DNA of 64,000 nt from Mesodorylaimus sp. YZB2_4 (Eukaryota; Nematoda; Enoplea; Dorylaimida; Dorylaimidae): contig JASANH010001455.1 of NCBI GenBank assembly GCA_030248295.1, positions 124,001 to 188,000 of the forward strand, given 5' to 3'. A model generated the notes under the pieces. That model was not told where the DNA came from. It worked only from the letters and a program-made list of their open reading frames with translations, and did not search any database. Positions 1 to 11,091 of this stretch are shown here, in pieces. Positions within the stretch are counted from its first letter, which is position 1; each line of letters begins with the position of its first letter. Position numbers and translations under genes: made by a program.

Positions 1-98
1 GGTGAGAAACTTTTAAACGTCGGGTCTGGCTTCTGCCGCGCCCCGCCCACTTGGTTTCCCAGCTTCTCCTCCTGTTAGCATATGTTTTAACGTACGTG

Positions 99-365
99 CT
101 ATTGACGCTTCTCTTCATTCATTATGTTTGAGGCTTCTGAAAGATTATCAATTTGAAACTTCAAGCGCTCTAAATGGCCCTCATCTTGTATTTGACGTTT
201 TTGTAGAATTTTCGGACAGTTGCATATCAATACAGCACCTACAAATGGCAAAATAAGAGTGACTTTGGACATGTCGGCTGCATGTCCGCTGGCGATCTTG
301 AATATGAATGAACACTTGATTTCGATGAAATTCCAGCCCATGTCATCATTTATGAAGCTGAACAA
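99..365 (-). CDS. possible small membrane-protein terminal exon
   Basis: A minus-strand open frame follows a plausible 3' splice site (pyrimidines then TTCAG just above position 360). It encodes a short hydrophobic stretch beginning about VTLILPFVGAVLI, followed by a polar Lys/Glu-rich tail. I do not recognise it and see no partner exon upstream on this strand. It could be the last exon of a gene, or chance. Confidence 0.2.
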   Translation of the reverse strand: MFSFINDDMGWNFIEIKCSFIFKIASGHAADMSKVTLILPFVGAVLICNCPKILQKRQIQDEGHLERLKFQIDNLSEASNIMNEEKRQ

Positions 366-386
366 GCTTCAACTTATCCCGGCGTT

Positions 387-533
387 GTTGCAATGTGTGC
401 GCACAACATACATTCTAGAGGGTAAAAGGACACGTTACACAAGAGGCGCATGCGCAGGTCATGTATATAAGGCACGTGCGCTGTACCAACAATAAAACTG
501 GTTTGAAACAATAAATCCTAGCTGACCTTGCAC
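387..533 (+). repeat. possible short solo LTR
   Basis: The segment starts TGTTGCAATG and ends TTGCA. Inside are a TATA-like box (TATATAAGG, about 465) and AATAAA signals near 492 and 510, the order expected of a small LTR. No second copy or internal retroelement sequence was seen, so this is only a suggestion. Confidence 0.2.
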
Positions 534-2209
534 ACCAGGCGATGGATAAACGTCAAAAGGGTCTAAATTCTCAGGGCTTCTTAGTCAGGCTGCAGTGCTT
601 CTCATGATTAGTCGGCTTGTCATGCCCATGTACAACCCAGCTCGTGTGTAGGTGGGGACTAGTCTCTCGGCCTATCAGTGCACTCGCGATAATCCTCTTA
701 GTTACGGGTGGATCGAAAATATCTGTAGACATGAATGCTGTGCACAGCACTATGCCAACCCAACCCACACTTTTCTGCAACGCGCACATGCAATCGGGCA
801 TGGACGCATCACACGCCTATGTGGTTCGAATCCCTCTTGCGCGGTCCCTACCGAAACGCACAATTCCACGCGTATATGAGACAGCCAAGTGATGGCAGGT
901 TCATATTTCCTTCCGTGATCACTCGCAGCTACTGTCAGTAAAACAAGGATAAAGCTAGCCGATGCGCGGGAAGACGTAGACTTGTGCACTCACGGTAGCT
1001 GAACTGTAGACACTGGCTCCTCTAATACCAGGCACTGGCTCTCCCCATCGCGCCTAACTCGGTCAATCACCACATGCGCCACCAAGAAGAACGACAGCAA
1101 CTCATCACGTACTACTGTATTTGCTCCTGCGAAAAAAAGATATTTCGAAAAACTCCACTGCGATTGCCGTTTCACTTCTGTTGAATACGTAGCGGTGAGA
1201 ACGCACTAATAGACTATGTGGCTCAATATTGCCTATACGGTACGACCAAACTTTGCGAATTTTACTATGCAAGAGTATAGAACGGAGAGAAGTCGAAAGC
1301 ACAAGCACAGGAAAACTCCTGTAGGCCTAATGTTGCGGCTGCTAGCGGAAAGAGTTTTCATAACGGTGGAAAAGCCAGCATGCAAGTAAATGCTAGGTTC
1401 CCAAGAGCAGCTAAAGAATTAAAGATGGTGAAAAACTCGCTGCAGTAAGCGACAACTTCCTGATTAGGCTGACTATGAGTTTTTTGCAAGAAACATGTTA
1501 AACTGTTCCTGTTTCAAGCACGAGAGAACCTCCTTCCGCTTGAGTTTAGAACCGATTTCACGAACGTTAGTAGATTGAATAATTGTAAGGTGTTATGCAT
1601 GTATTATAAACTTTGACTCCCCATAAGAAAACTTTAGAGCCACCCACATCTCTGAATTTCGCGGTAATTCCTGGCGCTGTTCACAACATACGTTAGGGAT
1701 GTGGTTACCTGCGTCACCCTCATTGTATGGCATTGAAACTCAGCATGAAATCAACGTTATATAGCTTATATCAATAATCCATGCTCGAACCAGGTTTGGC
1801 AATAGCCAATCAATGGAGAGAACACTGACTCGAATGCTCAGATTTTTGCGAAAGCTGATTATCAACTCCTATTCCAGCTGAAAATGGAGTAGCATAGATT
1901 TTATGAGCATGTTCAGAGTTTGCGGCCGGAAGCTGAAATAATCAGTCACAAGATTGTCAAACCCAGATTTGGCATGAGCCAGCTGTCGGAAAGAGTGCCC
2001 ATTTCCGATGATGTGTGGAGCGCAGTGGGTGTTGGGCGCAACCGCTTGATCTTACAGTTTTACTTGGCACTAACGATATTATTCACGAGAAGTAAAGGAG
2101 AAAAGCCGACGGTACAACTGACTGTGAACAATCTGCATAGTTCGATTAAAATGTAACGAAAGCAATAAATTCATTTCCGCCCAATGTAAGCGTTAATATT
2201 TGTCGCTTG
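534..2209. other. no gene recognised
   Basis: Several short overlapping frames on both strands between about 570 and 1310 show no recognisable protein, no consistent splice signals and no repeat structure. I see nothing I can support here. Confidence 0.5.
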
Positions 2210-2640
2210 GGGAGTGTCGCGACGATCGCGAGATACAACATCAACAGGCGCGGTAGCTGCCTGTTTAGCCCAGCCACACAGACGCGCAATGTTAAGCGGG
2301 CAACTTTCCTCGTCCATAACTCGACAACAAATCAACAAAAATGCACAAAATTTTGGGGATGAGCTATGTTTGCCATGGCCAATAATCGTGCAAAATTTTA
2401 TTGGGAACGGCTCAGCCGTTCTCGAGATCCAAAATGCACGTTTTGCTGTTCCAGAGATGACGATGGAAGACGACGACGACGACGGAGTACTAGTCCTGTC
2501 TATAGCAATAACCACTGAAGCTACGGACAAAAGAGTTGGTTTTTCTGAAAGCTCTCATGGCGCGAAGTATTCTTTTGAGGGTGTGATTTCAAGATTCGAG
2601 CTAATTAATTTTTTGAGCTCCAAAAACTGAATTTTAAGGC
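2210..2640 (+). repeat. dispersed repeat, copy A
   Basis: This segment matches 61365-61720 in the same orientation over about 350 bases with scattered substitutions and small indels. Shared blocks include TTTAGCCCAGCCACACAGAC and the GACGACG-rich stretch near 2460. Open frames through it on both strands are not conserved between the copies, so it is treated as a non-coding interspersed repeat of unknown class. Confidence 0.75.
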
Positions 2641-3178
2641 GTACCACCAGCAGGCGGAATATTTTTATTAGCCGTGCGGCGCGCGCTGTTTCCGTTAGCC
2701 GTAGTTACCCTTCGTTTAAATTAAGTACTGGCCGAGACGAGTCTTCTTTTCTGTTCAGATTGGTTGAATTTTTTGCTTTAGTTTGGTGGATTAGTAGTTG
2801 GGTTGTTTTCTATTGTTTTGATTTCTAAGCCCAGTTTTTGAAAAATTCACTCGCGATCTGTAGTAAAGAATATTTGTTGCGGAAATTGAGCCCGTTGGCC
2901 ACCAGAAAATAACTCGAATGTAACTTTTTTTGCTGGCACAACCGGCACATTACGGTAACAGCACAACCGGCAATGGAGTGTGAAAACAGCCTATCAACAG
3001 CCGCATTAGTTTGCTGTTCAGCCCAGCCACTCTGGAACTTATGCGCGGTAGGCTGCAGTGACAGAGCATTAGGTGCGAACCTTCTTTGTACGAAATTTGC
3101 GTCAGCTCAGGAGGGACCAGACGACAAATTTCTTTCATCTATTCTGAATTCCTAGCCCAAATGTGGGTGCGAAAAAGT
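2641..3178. other. no gene recognised
   Basis: A/T-rich sequence with small frames only. No domain, splice pattern or repeat was recognised. Confidence 0.4.
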
Positions 3179-3179
3179 A

Positions 3180-3952
3180 TTATTATTTCTAAAAAAATCT
3201 GTGATCAGACAACAAAAAGGTTAGCCCAGCCACCCTACTACAACCAAATGCGAGGCAAACGGGGTTGGCTGGGCTCCCTCGGCGGCGTTTGTAGGAAAAT
3301 TGTGATCAAATAGAACTGCTACTGTCACTACAAAAGTGTAACTGGGCGTCCCCTACCTTAGCCACTTCATTCAGGGAATGGAGAGATGGAAACACAAGGC
3401 CCGATGGTCGTTCTGGTGCTGAAGGTTGTACGCCCAAAGCTATTAGCATGCTGGCTCCAAAGAAGCTGAATTTCCTGTTCTAGTGTCACTAAGTAGGTGC
3501 TACACATGCAGTCCTCGTGCTGTCACGGCAGATGCAACCTTACTGCATGCAGCAAGTCCTCACTGTTCCCCAAGTAAGTTCGAGGTAAAAGAAGGGGATC
3601 GTATTCCAAAACTCCAAACTTCTGTACTTACTCCAAAATACGAATAAGTGTATTCGTGTGGGTACTAGCCTTTTGTGAAAAACAGAATAAAATCCCGCAG
3701 GGAGTCGGCCCCACGACTCCACGAGGTACCGAGTACATCACAGAGACATACGTTGTGGGTGAGTGTGGAAAAACGATTGTGAGCCTCGCCCTGAAGGCAA
3801 CATAAAAGATATATCACGTCCACATAAGTATAACCCACTTAAGCATGTGCCGCCGAGGGAGCCCAGCCAACCCCGTTTGCCTCGCATTTGGTTAGAGTAG
3901 GGTGGCTGGGCTAACCTTTTTGTTGTCTGATAACAGATTTTTTTTAGAAATA
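3180..3952. mobile_element. non-autonomous element with ~105-bp terminal inverted repeats
   Basis: Positions about 3180-3285 are repeated in inverted orientation at about 3850-3952. Both carry TTAGCCCAGCCACCCTAC and GGTTGGCTGGGCTCCCTCGG with only a few mismatches. The roughly 560-bp interior has no transposase-like frame. This is the structure of a MITE or small foldback DNA transposon. The BEL/Pao element begins about 20 bases beyond its right end, so one may have inserted beside the other. The exact termini and a target-site duplication could not be fixed. Confidence 0.75.
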
Positions 3953-3970
3953 CATAACTCTGTCGACTAT

Positions 3971-4381
3971 TGTAAAGGACACAACCAAATGGGGGTTATG
4001 ATTTTATTGTGGAAGCGGTAAATTAACCAATGAGCCCAATGAACCAATGGTAAAACCCAACCTTCAGTCAATCAAATCCCTTGTTTATATAGAAAGCTAA
4101 TTAGAATAAACTAGAATGCAAGTGAAAGCGAGAAGGAATGAGGCATAGGTCACCTTGCTGGAAAGGTGACGCCTTTGGAAAGATCATGAAGTAGCAAAGG
4201 TTGAGAAGGCGAGAAATGTTGACTGAGTTGTCAAAGGTTAGGAGAAGTTGGAAATGTTGTGGGAATGATTCACTGCTCGCGATAGGCGCGACAGTCCGGG
4301 GGAAAGAAAGATAGATAGAGCGAAAGCGAGCGATCCCGCAATAAACGAATAATGAAACGAAGTCACCAATTCTCACTGTCA
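3971..4381 (-). repeat. candidate 3' LTR of the BEL/Pao element
   Basis: A 411-bp segment starts TGACAG and ends TTTACA on the minus strand (TG...CA ends). It holds a TATA-like CTATATAAAC (about 4085-4095) and an AATAAA near 4003-4008, in the right order for an LTR promoter and polyadenylation region. Weaknesses: there is no obvious polypurine tract before it and no second LTR to compare. The 5-bp flank on its outer side is ACTAT. Confidence 0.5.
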
Positions 4382-6180
4382 CGACTCTAGCAGTCTTTCA
4401 ACTGGGCCATGCAATTTCGGATACTCGGCTTCGCGCTGTCTTCTCTTTTGACGCCATCCTTGAGCCGAGGTCAGTGGCCACTTTAGCGCTGTGTTGGGAA
4501 TGACTGTTTTGACTGTCACGATAATGCAGCACATGTAGATCCAAATCCATTGGAGTTTGCTGACGAGCTGACCAATCCACCCAAAGGGGGAGTAGGCATG
4601 GATTCGGTCTAAGATTGATTCCGTGACTCCCACAGGCGCTTCTTGGTTCTGCAGAGCCGACAGGATCTCATCGTTCAATTGATCCGAAGATGTCGTTGAG
4701 GCTGGGCTGTCCCCGAATCTCATCGAGCGACCACTCCTCTATTGGATGGTGAATGATAGCGTGGAAGTCGTGATACTTAAAGATGGAGCCACTATACAAC
4801 GGGTGGGAAAGCAATGATCCGTTGAAAGGAGTTATCGATCCAGTTGAGGCATGAAGCAAAACGATTTGTCCCCTATCGTCTTGGATATGCATTTCGTGCA
4901 CGAGGTTGCAGTCAATGGGAGCGGAGCTGGCGTAGATGATTTGCGTTTGGGGCTCCAGGAAGCCACTACCGTTTGTTCCTCGCAAGGTGAATGATAGGGG
5001 AATCCATTCTGTGCACCGAGTGGCTGGCATGGGAATTATTTCGAAGCTGTCCACATAAACGCATGGCCAGACTTCCAAGATTGTTCCATAGAGGCGTCCC
5101 ATCAGAAGGCTATCGTTTAATAGTCTTCGTGCAATTAAGGTTGGTTCCGACGATGCTACAATCAAGTCGATTTGCTGAAGTTCCTCGACTCGACGACAGA
5201 TACTGTTGAAGACGGTCTTAAACGATTCTTGAAAGAACGCTTCCAAGCGGAGCTCTGGTGCCTCGAGCCGGGCCGCCAGAAGGTCAAATTTTCGTGCCTC
5301 CCGTGGGTGGCGACCTTGGTTGACCTCGATGGGGCTACTGCTTTGATTGTAAATGATTGGGATGCCTTGGTCAGTGATGATAGCTTTTGCGCCATCACAT
5401 AATTGCATGGTGGAGGCGTTTTCCGCCCATGTGACCGCGATTTCTTTGTCTTTGCTCATGAAATGAGTTTTCCATAACAGGCCATCAACGGTTTGCCATT
5501 CGACGAATTCGCACTGGGCGATACCTTGGACAGTCCAAACGAGAGCTGCTCCATCATGGAGTGTGCAGCATCCGCTCTCATATTGGCAATGGGCCACGTT
5601 ACCTAGGCTTGATTCGAATTGGGATCCATACGTGGCATAGACCTTGCCACTGGTCAAGTAACAGTTGATGGTTTCTCGGGATAGCCATCGACAGCAGTCC
5701 CAGGCGTTGCCCGAGGACCAAGGCGGTTCGATTTGGTTGTTCGTTTGAAAAATGCTACCAACCGCCTGCAGCGGGCCTTCCTGGCAGCGATGATGCGCAA
5801 TCATTGATTGGCACTCGTGGTAGTCGACGGGAATAATTGTTTCCTTAGACCGCTTATCAAAGCCTAGTTTCGCAAAGTTTGTCCATGCTGCGATGGTCGT
5901 TTTGACTTTGTGGCATTTGTGAGCTGGGCTTTGATAACGAGCGATGTTCCGGCGGTACAGGAGGGCTGAGGCTTCGCGGACTTTGCCATCTGGGCGCCTT
6001 CTCGAAATTGGCAAACGGACTTCGGCTGGATGTTGAAAGCTACCATGGCTTCCGTGGATTGACAGACCATAGGCCTGAGTGTGTTCGCCCCTGGAGTCCA
6101 CAGAAACAGCACGAGCAGGAGTGTTGCCAGCATGGAGATGGGTCCAAGGGTTTTGAATTTTGGACGGCGAGCCTGGCTCA
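4379..6180 (-). pseudogene. envelope-like glycoprotein gene of the BEL/Pao element, frameshifted
   Basis: A hydrophobic signal-like segment lies in the same frame as the end of pol (about 6140-6100). The coding then moves to a second frame (about 6010-4670) and a third (about 4720-4379), so at least two frameshifts break it. The middle part is Cys-rich with N-glycosylation sites, and a Trp/Ile/Val-rich likely transmembrane segment is encoded near 4590-4500. This is the layout of a class I-type surface protein on an errantivirus-like BEL element. Several such envelopes were captured from RNA viruses, but I cannot assign the source. The stop codon coincides with the first three bases of the candidate LTR. 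Confidence 0.7.
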
Positions 6181-8503
6181 CATCTTGCTGTGCCCCATTA
6201 GGGTCCTGCTCAGGTTGGTTTTCGTAGACCAGAATGTCTTTGATGCGCTGTTTGGCGGCGGCAGATGCTTGGCGGGGTTGGCGGCGCGTGGTTTGGTCCA
6301 GTGACGCTTGATCAGCTAGGAGCGACGGAGCTCCCTGAGGTTCTCGCTCGTTGCCGGCGGTTGACAGAGGTTCATTGAGTTCCAATGGATAAAGATGGAG
6401 AATTGGGCGCGTGAGGTTGTGACCTTTAGAATTTCGCACAACTGCTGCTCGGACCTCACCATCAGCGCTTTTGATTACTTGCGCCACCTGGCCAAGGGGC
6501 CACGATCCGCGGGGTCCCTCCGTTCGTATGTGAACAATGTCACCTTCTTCCGGTGGCATAAGAGAGTGGTGATGCGGAGTTTTGAGCGTGCGCTTGGTTC
6601 GTTCTCTCAGGCTAAGGAGGTATTCCTTTGACCACGAACGCCAGAATGCATCAAGATGCCGCTGCCCTTTTTTCCAGGAGGACAAGAGGTGTTCCTTCGT
6701 GGATTGCTTTTCTGGCATGAAGTCAGGGTCTTCGGGCGCGTCCGTCGTGAGAAACGGTGATCCTGTATTGGTGTTCCTGGTCAAAAAATGACTTGGAGTC
6801 AGGGGATGGCCAGAAGCGATATCTGAACCAACGTAGGTAAGAGGACGGCAGTTTATTGCTGCTTCGATTTCAGCTGTCACAGTTTGTAGCTGTGGGAGAG
6901 TGAGGCAAATGCTGCTGAACGTTTTTCTGAACGCTTGTTTGACCAATCGCACTAGTCTTTCATAGAATCCACCCATCCATGGTGCGGTTTCCACAATGAA
7001 CTTCCAGTCGATGCCCTTATTGGATACATATGACCAGACTGTTGGATCCTGGAGTGCTTGCCTCCAGGCGTCGTTGAGCACCGTTTGTGCTAGTTTGAAA
7101 TTGGTTGCATTGTCTGACATGATGGCCGCAGGCGTACCTCGCCGGGCAATAAAACGACGAAGAGCCATAAGGAAATGATCTGCCGATAAATCATTCACCA
7201 CTTCCAAGTGGAGAGCTCGAGTCGTCATGCAAGTGAAAAGGCAAATCCACACCTTTTCTTTTGACGGCCCCATTTTGACGAATAAGGGACCGAGGTAGTC
7301 CAGCCCGGTGTAGGCAAACGGAGCTGAGCGGTTGACCCGAGCTGCTGGTAGGTCTGGCATTTGTGGTGGCTTGTATGGTCCTCCATCAAATTTTCGACAT
7401 GGTATACACGAGTGAATGACTTTTCGGACCAGAGCTCGACCTGCTGGTATCCAGAATGCTGTGCGAACTTGCGCTAATGTTTGCGATACACCAGCGTGGA
7501 ATGCTTGCAAATGACTGTCGAGGACTATTAGCTTAGTGAAGTGATCATTCCTCGGAAGCAGGACTGGGTGCAGCGTGTCGGTCGTTAAATGCGCCTGTGC
7601 TAGTCGATGGCTGCCACAGCGCAAAACCTGGTTATTGTCCATCCACAGGCCCAAGTCTCTGCACATTTGATTTGATTGCCCAGTGAGTGCATCGATTTCG
7701 GTTTGATGATGCTTAACTTGAACATATCTGGTCCAGTGTTGTCGTGCCAGCTGCAGGTCAATGGCGGAGAGGTCTTTGGTTGATGCCGACTCGTGTGCAG
7801 AAGGCGTCATCTTCTTGAACTGACGTTTACTTTTCAACTGATTGAGAAACCAAAGGCACCAGGCGGTCACACGCAATAAGCGGCGCAGTGATGAATATTG
7901 AGTGTGATCGATGACCGCTCCAATGCCGGGTGCTGTATGCTCCACGGCTGAGGACATGATGCAAATTGGTCGTACCTCCGACATGGCGCTGCTTTTCGAG
8001 TCTTGGTCCATTTTAAGGGCAGGATCCTGTGCTGGCCACTCTTCAGTGTTAGCCGATGCGAGCCAGGTGGGACCATGCCACCAGAGCGTGCTGGCGGACA
8101 AGAAAGCAGGGGTTGCTCCTCTGGAGGTGATGTCGGCGAGATTGTCCTCTGTGGGGACATAGCGAAATGCGATATCCGAATGCTCACGGATTGCATTGAC
8201 TCGATTACGAACGAAAACTGAAAGGGCCTTGTCTGAGCGCAACCAGAACAGGGCACACTTCGAGTCTGACCAGAGAAACTTGCTGGTCACTTGAAACGGG
8301 AGACTCCGGGCGACTAATTTGAGGCACTTGGTACCAATGTGAATGGCGAGTAGTTCCAGTCGAGGAATGGTCATGGTGTCGCGAGCCGGAGAGACCCTTG
8401 CCTTGGCGAAGAGCAAATGCGAACTGCCCTCCTTTGTTACTTGCCGGAGTAAATACAGACGCCATAAGCAAGGCTTGATGCAGAGTTTCCCAAGCCGATG
8501 CAC
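5864..8503 (-). pseudogene. BEL/Pao pol, C-terminal part: RNase H, integrase, DUF5641
   Basis: A long frame of about 880 codons. It opens with the RNase H-like part (LLAIHIGTKC, then FLWSDSKCALFWL with a conserved Asp, then YVPTEDNLADITSRG). The integrase follows: an H2C2 finger (H-A-G-V...CIPCRKFDGG, about 7500-7390), a first catalytic Asp in GLDYLGP (about 7305), a second in SDNATNF (about 7115) and Glu in GGFYERLV (about 6972). A DUF5641 domain (FWRSWSKEYLLSLRERTKR, about 6640) follows. The first codons are probably not native: the true frame enters near 8450 from the upstream pol frame, so a frameshift separates the halves. Catalytic residues of integrase are intact. Its 3' end runs without a stop into the env signal region, suggesting a pol-env polyprotein. 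Confidence 0.9.
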
Positions 8504-10170
8504 CGAGGTATTCGAATATTGGGCGCCTCAACCAATGATAAGGCTATGGCGCGCCACTGGTCACGCTGAGTGTCTGAAAGCGGTTGGTCCCATCCAATGC
8601 TTTCGGACCAAAGTTGTTGCAGGAAGACTTTTCCTTCGACGATAGCGGGTGCTATCCACCCTAAAGGATCGTAGATAGCAGCCAACTGTTTGAGGACGGT
8701 GCGTTTCGTGACGATGCTGCGAGGTTCTGCACTCTTGGGCGAACCGATGGACAACGTGTCCTTGTCGCAGTTCCAAGGAATTCCCAGGATTTTGAGGTTA
8801 GGACCGTCGCTTCGTTCCGTGTCAGGAATCTGATCACGAAACTGTTTTGAATTGGACATCCATTGCCGGACGTTCATCGATGCTCTCTGGAAAATATCCT
8901 TGGTTGTATGAAAAAAGCTGACAGCCGTTTCTTCCGTTTCGACGCCAGTGATAATGTTATCAACGTAAATATTTTGCAGAATTTGCAAAGCGATAGGGCT
9001 ACCGTCCTTTTGAAGATGATGGTTGATGGTGGCGCCAAGGAGAAATGGGCTTGAGATGACTCCAAACGGAATTCGGGTGAATCGAAGTGTTTTCAGATTC
9101 CCATCAGTGCTTGGAATCGTTGGATCCTGAAGCCACAAAAAGCGAGTGACGTCACGATCCTCGGGTTGCAGACCGACCTGCAAAAATGCTTTCTCAATGT
9201 CCGCCGCTATTGCAACGGAATGGAGGCGAAATCGAATGAGAATGGCGACAATGTCGTCCAGGATGACTGGGCCGCGGTAAAGGCAGTCATTGAGACTGGG
9301 ATGGTTGCGTTGCGTTTTGGCCGAGCCATCGTAGACGATGCGCAATTTCGTACTCTTTTCTGGAGTTATCACTGCATGATGCGGAATGTAATGGATGCCC
9401 GTTTGTTTATGATTCAGATCTTCGACTGGTTCGACGATGCCTTTGGCTACTTGATCTTGAATGATGTCGTCGTACTGGTGAAGGATTGCTGGATCCGATT
9501 GGTATCGGCGGAGCATGGAATTGAGGCGGCCTAATGCTAACTGATAATTCGATGGTAGACTGAACCGCAGCTCTTCGTTTTTCCATGGCCAGGTCACGTA
9601 ATAACGACTGTCCTTGTATTGGACTGTGCCATTAAAGTTTCGCATTGCCAATTCGTCACCTGGGTCATTTGAATGATCTGTGATACCTAGCGTTTCCAGG
9701 TCCCACAAACAGGCTGGGTTAAAAGCGCTTTGTTCAGAGCTGAGGTCGTCGCTCTTTGATAAGATGTTAGCTGCCGCAATGATGGATGCCTCAGTCGAAG
9801 CCGGATCCATGTTTTCCGTGTCGGCTGGGCACCGACCACTGACTAGCCAACCAAGGCGCGAACTGATTAAATGCAACCCTTCGGTCAGGGTGACCTTCTC
9901 TAGCGTGATCAGGTCCCACATGTAGTCAGCGCCAATCAAGAAGCTGGGACGAAATTGCTGGCATTCTACTGGTTGGATTTCGTCCGCCAGTAGAGACTGA
10001 ACTTCTTTTAGAATGGGGCGGAGATAGCCTGGAATGACTGGAGTTCGAAGCACGCTTCCTGATAACTTGACATTGACAGTGAGCGGAAAGAATGACCCAT
10101 CCTTTAATTGCAACTGGATATCGGCCATCACTGTCGGTATCTCCTTTGGAGGAAGGAAGAAAAGGAACAA
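8437..10170 (-). pseudogene. BEL/Pao pol, N-terminal part: DUF1758 and reverse transcriptase
   Basis: The frame has 577 codons. It contains the C-terminal portion of the DUF1758 aspartic-protease region (LIGADYMWDLIT, LGWLVSGRC; about 9990-9830) without the catalytic Asp-Ser/Thr-Gly. The Pao reverse transcriptase follows: KLRIVYDGSAK (about 9360), IAADIEKAFLQVGL (about 9200), IPFGVISSPFLL (about 9070) and the active-site box IYVDNIIT (about 8965). The box is YVDN rather than YVDD. The second Asp position is variable in some Pao lineages, so this need not mean inactivation. It ends in RNase H (LAYGVCIY), where the frame is lost relative to the next segment. The first ten or so residues derive from sequence flanking the truncation. 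Confidence 0.9.
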
Positions 10171-11090
10171 CTAAAAGCTACGGCCGAGCGGCAGGCAGCG
10201 GCGGACGCACAAAACCACACGATGCAGTTGATGAATGCTGCTCAGAAGACTACTCCAGGGCGAAATTGCCTTAGCTCACCTTTCCTACTATCGATGGAAA
10301 TATTTTCAATTGGAGCCCATCCACACAACATCGGAAACGGGCAATCTTTCCGACACCAGCAAAGATTGCAATGCGTCATCTACCATACATGAAAACATAG
10401 ATTTTGGATGATGCTCGAGTATCTTTAGACGGGCATGCTGATTGTGAAATGCCTTTGACTCGAGTAAGAAAGGCACAATTTGTTGCTTCGATTTAGATAT
10501 ACTGTATGTGCAGCCGTATACATCATGGAGACTAACTCGGCTTAGTTTGCTAAATTTTAATTAGCAAGCGAGTTAGTAAAGGAAAGTTAGACAGTACCCT
10601 TGCACCAAGGTTGTCCCCGCCTTTTACATGTGTCTGCCTAACATGGTACAGAATCGAAATATGCTTGCCGAATCTGCTGCGTCTGCTCTTATTTGGTTGT
10701 GGACTTTGATGACCAGTTGATGGCTTCGGCTTAGGTGCCTTGGGCGGCAAGATTGTGTGGGTTAATTATTATTCCAACCTTTCCACGTCTTGTAACTCGA
10801 TCTTGCGGTTTTCTTTCTGATAATTCATTTGTCCCGATGAGTCTCTCGCATGTCTTCGCAAGTCAATCTGTTCTTGCGCGTCAGTGTCCAGTTTTGATTG
10901 CATTTATAGATTTAAAGGATCGGGGATCATAACATTCTTGGATTCTGGTGCCTAGGTCTGAATACTATTAGGCATGGCAGAACATGAATGATGTGCTTAC
11001 AGCATGTACAATTGACATCGAAGGCATAAATGGCGCAAAGTCATCACAAAGAGACAAGAACTAGGATTGTTGTATCATAACTGCTCTCGA
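10151..11090. other. no gene recognised; possible relic
   Basis: Between the truncated retroelement and the Gly/Cys-rich gene there is no convincing gene. A plus-strand frame near 10150-10270 encodes a charged, Ala/Gln-rich helix-like stretch (KATAERQAAADAQNHTMQL) that could be a gag or coiled-coil relic, but this is weak. Confidence 0.4.
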
Positions 11091-11091
11091 T

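Larger units (their letters stand above)
3971..10150 (-). mobile_element. BEL/Pao retroelement with env-like gene, 5'-truncated and frameshifted
   Basis: Read on the minus strand, the order is the C-terminal part of a DUF1758-type protease region, Pao-family reverse transcriptase, RNase H, zinc-binding H2C2 plus DDE integrase, a DUF5641 C-terminal region, an envelope-like region and one candidate 3' LTR. This order is diagnostic of BEL/Pao. The gag and the protease active site are missing: homology starts abruptly near 10150 and no second LTR was found up to 11 kb. At least one frameshift lies in RNase H and two in env. It is therefore an old, non-autonomous copy. The precise 5' breakpoint is approximate. 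Confidence 0.9.

Noticed and set aside
9166..9534. 122-codon plus-strand ORF
   Set aside because: It is antisense to the reverse transcriptase of the BEL element.
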